A stretch of DNA of 16,408 nt from SIG598 sp045580875 (GTDB lineage Bacteria > Bacillota > Clostridia > Oscillospirales > Acutalibacteraceae): NCBI GenBank assembly GCA_045580875.1, contig JAZNOP010000011.1, forward strand, positions 1-16,408, read 5' to 3'. The first letter of the stretch is position 1; each line of letters starts with the position of its first letter. The notes under the pieces are model-generated. The model made no database searches. It was not told where the DNA came from and saw only the letters and a program-made list of their open reading frames with translations. Both the position numbers and the translations under genes were made by a program. Shown here piece by piece: positions 7,773-16,100 of the stretch.

Positions 7773-8790
7773 ATCGGTTGCCGTACATCTGCTCGTAGTA
7801 GTTCTGATATTCACCGCTAATGATGGTCTCCCACCACTCGCGGTTTTCAAGATACCAGTCTATGGTCTTCTTTATGCCATCGGCAAACATAGTCTCCGGC
7901 AGCCAGCCAAGTTCGCTGTGAATCTTGGTAGGATCGATTGCATAGCGCATATCGTGACCCTTGCGGTCGGTAACATATGTAATCAGAGACTCGGGCTTGC
8001 CGAGCTCCTTGCATATAATCTTTACTATCTCTATGTTCTGCTTTTCATTGTGACCGCCGACATTATAGACCTCGCCTACTCTGCCATTGTGGATTATAAG
8101 ATCTATAGCCTTGCAATGGTCGGTAACATATAGCCAGTCTCTGACATTCAGACCCTCGCCGTAAACCGGAAGAGCCTTATCATTGAGCGCGTTCGCAATC
8201 ATCAGCGGAATGAGCTTCTCAGGAAAATGATAAGGACCGTAGTTATTCGAACACCGGCTTATTGTAACAGGCAGACCGTAGGTGCGGTGGTATGCAAGCA
8301 CCAGAAGATCTGCCGCTGCCTTTGAAGATGAATACGGGCTGCTTGTATGTATCGGAGTTGTTTCAGTGAAGAAAAGATCAGGGCGGTCAAGCGGAAGATC
8401 ACCGTAAACCTCATCAGTGGAAACCTGATGATAACGCTGAATACCATACTTGCGGCATGCGTCCATCAGTGTCGCTGTTCCCATGATATTCGTCTGAAGG
8501 AATACACCGGGATCCTCTATCGAACGGTCAACATGGCTTTCTGCAGCGAAGTTGACAACGATATCGGGATGCTCCTCCTCAAAAAGCTTATATACCGCTT
8601 CACGGTCACATATATCAGCCTTTACAAATCTGAAATTGGGATTATCCATAACCGGAGCCAGTGTAGACAGATTTCCGGCATAAGTAAGCTTATCCAGGCA
8701 GATGATTCTGTAATCCGGATACTTGTCCATCATATGAAAAATGAAATTGCTGCCTATGAATCCGGCGCCGCCGGTAACAATAATAGTCAT
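7771..8790 (-). CDS. rfbB: dTDP-glucose 4,6-dehydratase
   Basis: Converts dTDP-glucose to dTDP-4-dehydro-6-deoxy-glucose using bound NAD+, step two of dTDP-L-rhamnose synthesis. The 339-residue product has the usual length for RmlB and is an extended SDR: TGGAGFIG (6-13) binds NAD, AAESHVDRSI lies near residue 82, the active-site STDEVYG is at 124-130 (Asp126, Glu127 for dehydration), and the YSSSK pair is Tyr153 and Lys157. SRCSNNYGPYHFPEKLIP and GEGLNVRDWLYV are typical of the family. The start has AGAGGA 7 bases upstream. It lies 45 bases after rfbA and 10 bases before rfbD. Confidence 0.97.
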   Translation of the reverse strand: MTIIVTGGAGFIGSNFIFHMMDKYPDYRIICLDKLTYAGNLSTLAPVMDNPNFRFVKADICDREAVYKLFEEEHPDIVVNFAAESHVDRSIEDPGVFLQTNIMGTATLMDACRKYGIQRYHQVSTDEVYGDLPLDRPDLFFTETTPIHTSSPYSSSKAAADLLVLAYHRTYGLPVTISRCSNNYGPYHFPEKLIPLMIANALNDKALPVYGEGLNVRDWLYVTDHCKAIDLIIHNGRVGEVYNVGGHNEKQNIEIVKIICKELGKPESLITYVTDRKGHDMRYAIDPTKIHSELGWLPETMFADGIKKTIDWYLENREWWETIISGEYQNYYEQMYGNR

Positions 8791-8835
8791 TGTCTATTCC
8801 TCTTCTTCCTGTATTATCTGCATACGATTTATATC

Positions 8836-9732
8836 TCAGTGAAGAACGTCAATATACTTTCCGTCAAGAACATCCTTGAGATACTGACCATACTGGTTCT
8901 TCTTGTGTATCTCATAAACCGCCATAACATCTTCCTTGCTTATCCAGCCATTGAGGTATGCGATCTCCTCAAGGCAGGCAATCTTGCGGTGCTGATGAGT
9001 TTCGACTGTCTTGACGAAATTGGTTGCATCGACAAGGCTCTCGTGTGTGCCGGTATCAAGCCAGGTGAAACCCTGTCCGAGCAGCTCAACATTGAGCTCT
9101 CCCTGCTCGAGATAAATACGGTTGAGATCGGTTATTTCCAGCTCACCACGGCCCGAAGGCTTGAGTCCCTTTGCATATTCTATAACACGGTTGTCGTAGA
9201 AATAAAGTCCGGTAACGCAGTAATTGCTCTTGGGTTTTGCCGGCTTCTCTTCGATGGAGATGGCACGTCCTTCTGCATCAAACTCGACAATGCCGAATCT
9301 CTCGGGATCATCTACATAGTATCCGAAAACTGTTGCGCCCTTGCCGCTCTCTGCATTCTCAACAGCAGTGACAAGACGTTCCTTGAGACCGTGTCCGGCA
9401 AATATATTATCGCCGAGCACCATCGCAGCAGTATCATCGCCAACAAAATCTGCACCGATTATAAATGCCTGCGCAAGTCCGTCCGGAGACGGCTGAATTG
9501 CATACGAAAGGTTTATTCCAAACTGACTTCCATCCCCGAGAAGTTCCTTGAATCGAGGGGTATCCTGAGGTGTAGATATGATAAGTATATCTCTGATTCC
9601 GGCCGTCATAAGCACAGACATCGGATAATATATCATTGGCTTATCATATATCGGCAAAAGCTGCTTTGATGTTACTTTTGTGAGCGGATAAAGCCTGGTT
9701 CCGGAGCCTCCGGCAAGAATGATTCCTTTCAT
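8836..9732 (-). CDS. rfbA: Glucose-1-phosphate thymidylyltransferase
   Basis: Makes dTDP-glucose from dTTP and glucose-1-phosphate, the committing step of dTDP-L-rhamnose synthesis, and the first gene of the operon. The 298-residue product has the standard RmlA length. It opens with MKGIILAGGSGTRLYP, followed by SKQLLPIYDKPM (phosphate-binding loop, Lys23), and has VLGDN with the metal-binding Asp at residue 108. VEKP-type EEKPAKPKSN and the C-terminal TWLDTGTHESL are also present. The start is set at 9732 because GGGGGTG (9738-9744) is 5 bases upstream; a longer frame from 9753 would swallow that site. Pathway feedback inhibition by dTDP-rhamnose is known for the family. Confidence 0.97.
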   Translation of the reverse strand: MKGIILAGGSGTRLYPLTKVTSKQLLPIYDKPMIYYPMSVLMTAGIRDILIISTPQDTPRFKELLGDGSQFGINLSYAIQPSPDGLAQAFIIGADFVGDDTAAMVLGDNIFAGHGLKERLVTAVENAESGKGATVFGYYVDDPERFGIVEFDAEGRAISIEEKPAKPKSNYCVTGLYFYDNRVIEYAKGLKPSGRGELEITDLNRIYLEQGELNVELLGQGFTWLDTGTHESLVDATNFVKTVETHQHRKIACLEEIAYLNGWISKEDVMAVYEIHKKNQYGQYLKDVLDGKYIDVLH

Positions 9733-9737
9733 TTCTG

Positions 9738-9744
9738 CACCCCC
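9738..9744 (-). promoter_or_regulatory. rfbA ribosome binding site
   Basis: GGGGGTG lies 5 bases before the ATG at 9732. Its position inside the longer open frame argues for the shorter start. Confidence 0.7.
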
Positions 9745-9835
9745 ATGATTCAATTACTGCATCATATATCTGTCGAAAAATGGTACGAAATACGTCAACA
9801 GCGTATAATCATACTAATTATATAGATACTTAATA

Positions 9836-9864
9836 AATATACCATCATTCTCATTGATTGTCAA
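9836..9864 (-). promoter_or_regulatory. Sigma-A promoter of the rhamnose operon
   Basis: Read on the minus strand: perfect TTGACA (9859-9864), a 17-base spacer, TATATT (9836-9841), with TG one base upstream of the -10 (extended -10). The leader to rfbA would be about 95 bases; I see no convincing terminator or riboswitch fold in it. No other good promoter was found inside the operon. Confidence 0.82.
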
Positions 9865-10035
9865 TATTATGTGTTTTGGGTATAGTATCATGATTCCGGC
9901 TGTTTTCAGCCAACTATTCCCCGTATTCATGCCGTTTTTCATTTATGCGCACAGTATCTTTCCGATTCTTTTATTTTGAAATCAACGTGAATTTTATTTC
10001 TTTATATTCCATCAGTACCTTGAAATTAAATTCTG
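9865..10035. other. Intergenic stretch, no gene seen
   Basis: Between the operon promoter and the terminator of the large surface protein. The sequence is AT-rich with T-rich runs (about 9965-10010). I see no open frame with a ribosome site, no RNA gene and no direct repeat. Confidence 0.6.
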
Positions 10036-10079
10036 TTACAACAAAAACAGCACAGCCGCAACAACGACTGTGCTGTTTT
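10036..10079 (-). terminator. Strong terminator of the large surface-protein gene
   Basis: A perfect 12 bp stem (10044-10055 with 10068-10079) with a 12-base loop. On the minus strand the arm ends in TTTT and is followed by TGTTGT. It lies about 90 bases after the stop at 10167. The plus-strand flank (TTTTAATTTC) is also T-rich, so it may work in both directions. Confidence 0.85.
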
Positions 10080-10094
10080 AATTTCAGGATCCAA

Positions 10095-10128
10095 CCCTAG
10101 CGCTGTATCTTCCGACACAGCACTAAGG
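10095..10128 (-). other. Second stem-loop just upstream of the terminator
   Basis: On the minus strand 10128-10117 pairs with 10106-10095 over 12 positions with two G-U pairs and a 10-base loop. On the plus strand the two wobble positions would be C-A mismatches, so the fold suits minus-strand RNA. No U tract follows. It may protect the 3' end of the mRNA or help termination. Confidence 0.55.
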
Positions 10129-10166
10129 TTTATTTATCTGGATTTGTCTGTCAGACTGCCTGAAGA

Positions 10167-13100
10167 TTACTTCAGCATGCCGTACCAGCCAATGCCCTCA
10201 TAGATCCAGCCAGCAGCGATAAGGTTATCGCGCTCTTCCTCACTACCGGTGTAATGATGGCTGCCGATATCAGTATTCGGGTTGTACATTCTGTACATCG
10301 GCAGGTTGCTGGGTGATGCAGAGTTCCATGCAACACCTTCGTAGCGCCAGCCAATAGCTACCAGATTGTCAACCTCGGTCTGGCTCATGGTGAAGTGATG
10401 ATCGCCAGTAACCGGGTTGTATACACGGTAGACAGGCTGACCTTCCTTAACAGGAGCATTCCATGCAACACCTTCGTAATGCCAGCCAGCAGCGGAAAGC
10501 ATATCGCGCTCTTCGATGCTTCCGGTGTAGAAGTGTTCACCAGTATTCGGGTTGAACAGACGATACATCGGTGTGGTTTCGATTCTCTTATTTCTTTCCT
10601 CACCGCAGACATTACATGTCTTGTCCTTATCATCTGTATAGGTGTGACCAGGAGCAGTAACTGTGGTCTTCTCGCGAGAGAGCTCTTCCTCACATACAGT
10701 ACAGTAAACTACAGTCTCGTAGCTGCCGTTAGCAACACAGGTTGCGTCATAGTTGTTCTCTATGACCGGCTCGCCTTCCTTATGACCTTCTGCCTTTATT
10801 GTGACAGTCTCACGGGAGATTTCCTCATTACATACAGTACAGTAGACAACATTGTCGTAGCTGCCGTCGGTGGTGCAGGTCAGTTCGACCTCATTCTCCT
10901 TGACAGTTTCGCCAGCAGTATGACCTACTGCATCGATTGTAACAGTTTCGCGGGAGAGTTCCTCATTACATACAGTACAGTAAACAGCACTGTCGTAGCT
11001 GCCGCCGTTGATGCAGGTTGCAGCATCAGCATTCTCGGAAACCGGAGTGCCGGGCTTATGACCCTCAGTCTTAACTGTAACTGTCTCTCTGGAGATCTCA
11101 TTGCCGCAAAGTGTACAGGTCTCAACCTTTACGTAGCTGCCGTCAGCAGTACATGTTGCATCGACCTTATCCTCGTAGGTGGTCTCAATCTTGTGATCAA
11201 CTGCAGTGTCAACCTTGACAACTGTGTTGACCAGCAGATAGGTCTGACCCTCGGAGGTTGCGTAAGCGTGGAGATTATAGGTATCTGCCATATTGTACAG
11301 ACACATCGGAACCTCAACGCTCCACTTGCCATTCTCGTCTTCAACCATATCGAACCACTGGATGGTCTCCTGCTGGTTTGCATTTGCCGGCCAGATAGCG
11401 ACCTCAAGTGCAGTGATCTTCTCGGTCTCAGATGTGGCAACTGTCATGACAGAGCTGTCAGCGTTCAGTGTTGCGGTAAGAATGATACCGTCAGTAACAA
11501 GAATACCGCGCTCAGTGAACATATAAGTCTTGCCATCGATGACGTTGCTGCCTGTTGCCAGGTGTCCGTCTTCGTATGCGTAGTAGGTCTCGCCCTTGAA
11601 TTCGAACCAGCCGTCGTTTACAGGTTCGCCTGCCCACATATAGGACAGAGTACCGTCACTGTTTACAACAACATCGCCAAGGAGGAGCTTACCGTTTCTG
11701 TTGTTGAATGTATAAACAACACCGTCATACTCAATTCTTACAGCCTGATAGGTAACACCGTCAAGCTCAAGATTGAATACTTCCTTACCGGAAGAGTCTG
11801 TTACGTAATGACCATGGCTGTTGGTATGGTACCATGCCTCAGGATCAGGATCCGCACCGTTCTTTACCCAGTCGTTAACTCTCGGGAGACCGACCCAGTA
11901 GTAATAACCGGAGGGATTGAAGTAACCTCTGAGAAGTACGCCGTCATCAGCGAAGTCATAGTAAGCGCCCTTAGCAGCTGCCTCAGCATCAGGAATAACT
12001 CTTGTGCCGGTGGTCATTGCGCCGGTACCGGTATTGAAGTGGTACCAGTCCTCACCAATCTGCAGCCAGCCGTAGTGCTTAACACCATTGGTGTAATGAT
12101 AGGTCTTGCCGTCGCTCTTTACGATAAATCCGGAGTCACCGCCGAGCAGCTTACCGTTGTCGAACTGCATATTTACTTCTTCAACAACAACATCGCCGTC
12201 GTAGCCTTCACCGTTCTCATCGAAGCAGTAGCGATCGCCGTCAACGGATACCCAACCGGGAGACAGAACACCGAACTTAGCATACTTGGTGATGCCGTCC
12301 TCAACGAAGATACCGTTGTACTTGTTCTGACCGATGCATATACCGTCATCACGGAAATCATAATAGTAACCGTCTACTTCTCTTACGCCGGTGTATCTCT
12401 CACCGTTTTCGTAATAAGCGTAGCCGCCGACTTCACTTACCCAACCGTTCTTGAGAACCTTCATGAGAGTGTAGGAATCCTCGAAGGTTGCGTAAATATC
12501 GCCGAAGTAACCGCCGGACTCAGGAGCACCATTGATGTAAACATCCTTGTTTACAAACGGATATATTCCGTAGATTTCCTGATTCTCAGGCTTCTGTGCG
12601 AAGGAGTAGAGTGCGTTTGCACGCAGATAGATGTCATAGCTGATTTCGCCGGTATTTACAGGAATAAGACGATCTCTGTCATCCCATGCTGCGTCATCCT
12701 TCGGAGTCAGCTTGATTCCGCTGACGATGCAGAGCGGGTTTGCAGTAGCAGGATCGATTGCCTGTGTCTGATCGTTCCACTTGAGTATCAGAGTCAGAGA
12801 ATTGTCCTCAGGATTCATGATGGTCTCAGTAAGAGTGAAGTACTCATTGACGATAGTCAGACCGGAGTAATCAACATCAAAGTTCTTGTCGAAGTAAAGA
12901 ACAGGTCTTACTTCAGAGAGTACGCTGACACGCTCAGCCAGCTGCATCAGGAAGCCCCATGCGGAAGCATCTGCTGCATCTGCGCCAGGCAGCATGTAAA
13001 CGAGGTCGGACAGTTCCTCAGGAATCGGAATCTGAGTCATATCGATAGCAAATGTATACGAAGTGACCATATCCTGTTCCGGATCGACTACGATATAGAA

Positions 13101-16100
13101 GGAATTATCCTCGGTGGTAGCATTGGTGACCTGTCTGTCCCAAGCAAGGATTCTGTCACCGCCAACAGCCTTATCGAAGTCGAAGGTAGCCTCACCCTGG
13201 TTGTAGAGGGAGATCTGCATTGAAGCAGTCTTCTCTGCATCAGCAGCAAGAGCTGCGGTAACAACAACCTTCTTCACAGTGCTTGTCTCTGCTGCAGTGA
13301 AGGTGAAACCATCAATTGTACCTGCAGTATCGTTAGCAAGGGTGAATACGAAGTCCTTTGCAGTAACTGCAACAACCTTACCGTCATATATTGCAACGAT
13401 CGGAAGCTCGATGCTGGAACCGTAAACAACGTCCATATTCTCTCTGGAGAAGTAGAGGTTGTTCGGAGTGACAACATGCATTGTCTTAGTGCCGATGACT
13501 GTATCACCAAGCATAAGGTTGACATCAACGTCACCGTTTCTCAGACCGGTAAATACGCCGTCCTCTGTGATGGAACCCCATCTGGTATCAGAAACTGCCC
13601 AGGTGGTGCCCTCAGGAAGCTCAGCGGGATCGCCGGTTGCGCTGACACCGGTAGCAGTGATCTGAACACTGGTGCCGATGGTCAGGTAAGAAGTTTCACT
13701 CTCAAGGAGTGCATGATCAAATGCAGTGGAGCTCGGAGCTGTGGAAACCATCATCAGCGAGGTACTTACAGATCTCTCAAAACCGTCAGACGGTCTGTTG
13801 ATGAGAGAAATTTCGTCATCGCCGGGCTGCTTTGCAACGAATGTAGAGGATCCGCCGCCGTCCAGGTTGACCGCCTCAACGCAGCCAGCCTCGAGCATGA
13901 TCTGTGCGATTTCCTCCATGCTGCCGCCGCAGGATACAGGCTCCTGTCTGCCGTCGAGTACCATGAATACGACCTTGCCGGTTCTGGTAATACCAACAGC
14001 AGTACGGCTTGCACGGTTGTTGTAGTAGTCGCCGGAAGCAGATACGGAAATCTTACCGTCATGTACAAGGGTAGAACCGAATGCTGCTATACCCTCCTGG
14101 ACCTGATCCTTCATTGCGTAGTAATCAGAAGTGCTTCCGATTACAGGAGTGCCGTCCTTAAGGATACCGAAGAATCCGTTTGCGTTAGGTGCCTGATACT
14201 CAACGCCGCCCATTACGAGCAGACCGCCCGGCTCACCGGTTGTCATGTTGTAGCCAGCACCGTTGACGCTTACGACTACCTGATAGTTCTCGATGTAATG
14301 CTCGCTGTCCGGATTGCCGTACTTAGCCTGAGCTGCATTAGCCTGATCTCTTACACGCTGCATACCCCAGGAAGTCGGGTCATTATCCTTATAGTTTGCA
14401 AATACATCTACATACTCGCTGTTGATATCAGCAGTTGCAATGTAGTACTTGATCTGCTTGTCATCAGCGGTATATGCTGCATGGATCTCCTGAGTGATGC
14501 CAGGAGCCAGCTCAGTGTATTCGCTGGAGAAGGTGGTGTAATACGGGTTGTCAAGAACCTCTACCCAGTCACCTGCGAGTCTGCAGAAGTAGTCAGCAAC
14601 TGCATAGCAGGCTGCTCTTCTCAGGTCAGGCAGATTGTCGGTATTGAACTCTCTTGTTCCCTCAAGAGTGGAAATAACCTTGTTTCCGGTGTACTCAGTA
14701 TAAACTGCCTCACGGATTGCGTTGCGCTTGGTTACGCCATCAAGTCTGTTCTTCAGGAAGAAGTCTGCACGCATTTCATCGGTCAGATCCTCAGTGAAGT
14801 AGTTCTGCATGATGGAAGTAAGTGTACCGGTATCGTACTCTGTATTCTCGAGCTTCTGCATTACATAGAAGCCGTCGAGGTCACCGTACATATCGGTAAG
14901 ACCGAAGGTATCGTCCTCCTTGAAGGTGTAGCACAGATAGTTATCAGTGATATCCTGTACCATCTCGTCAACAGTACCGGATACGCCGTGTCTGTCTGCA
15001 AGGCTTACAAGGTCAACGGTATCGCCAGCCCAACCAGCAACGTCAGCGTGGTTTACACCGAAGTTGTTGTGATAGGTGATGTCCATGGTACCAAACATAT
15101 GACCGAAGTCAACGTAGTCACCATTGGGCAGATAGAAGTTGTGTATATCCTTCATGCTGCTGATGATGAGCATCTCATCCTGAGAACCCATCTGGCTGTT
15201 GATCTGATCTTCCATCTGATCTACGAATGCAGCAAAGCCTGCATCCTCATAACCAGCCATGATGTTCCATGAACCGGAGTTGTAGCGATCAACACCGGTA
15301 CGGACATACTTGATAACAAGATTTGCGGGATCCTTGCCGGGATTCTCGCTTACATACATTGCAGCGAGCTCCTCAAGGAGTGCAAGATTCTCAATGAAGT
15401 CATTGTAGTTGGTGATTCCGGGCTTCTCGAGCATCGGAATCTCAACCTTAGTGGTATAAGAGCAGCGGTTACATGATTCATGATCATTGTAACCAGGAGC
15501 TGTATAAGTAGCTACCTTAGCCTCATACTGAACAAGATCATGGCCTCTTACCTCGATCTCGTACTGCTTCTTGATAACAGCGCCGCAGACCGAGCAGTGT
15601 GAACCTGCGGTAAGACCGGTAGTGGTACATGTTGCAGGCAGCTCTTCATCCTCAACCTCATTGTGCGGGAGCTTAGCAACTATGTCGGTCTTCTCTTCAT
15701 AGTCACAATTATCTCTTGTACACTTGTGAGAGGTGTAGCCTTCTGCTGCGCAGGAGGTAGGAATAACAACAGGTTCACCGATAGAGTGACCGAGTGCATT
15801 GCCTACTGCAACAGTCTTGGTATCGGAAACTGCATCGCACTTGTCACACTGGACAAAGTAAGTTGCTGCGTTTTCACAGTCAGCTTCTGTTGCGAGTTTG
15901 TCAGATACCTTGGTGTTATATGTGTGTTCGATAGGATCGCCGACAGAAACGGTCTTGGTTTCGGAAACTGCAGTACAGCCAAGGTTGTCACACTTGACAT
16001 AGTAGGTTGCAGCTGCGGTACAGGTTGCTTCTGTTGCGAGCTTGTCAGATGCGGTGTTTGCGAAGTTATGTCCGTTTGCAGTACCGACCGCTACAGTCTT

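Noticed and set aside
7761..7850. Upstream 30-residue extension of rfbD
   Set aside because: It overlaps the end of rfbB, lacks homology to the family start, and the Rossmann strand and ribosome site fix Met at 7760.
9733..9835. Riboswitch or attenuator in the rfbA leader
   Set aside because: The leader of about 95 bases shows no stable hairpin with a U tract and no recognisable aptamer core.
10395..13223. 942-codon plus-strand open frame opposite the large surface protein
   Set aside because: The opposite strand has clear domains and repeats; this frame has a Cys/Val/Ile-rich nonsense composition, no ribosome site and no recognisable domain. It is a by-product of codon bias.
13476..15272. 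598-codon plus-strand open frame
   Set aside because: It lies fully opposite the NAGPA and helical modules, with no start signal or family resemblance.
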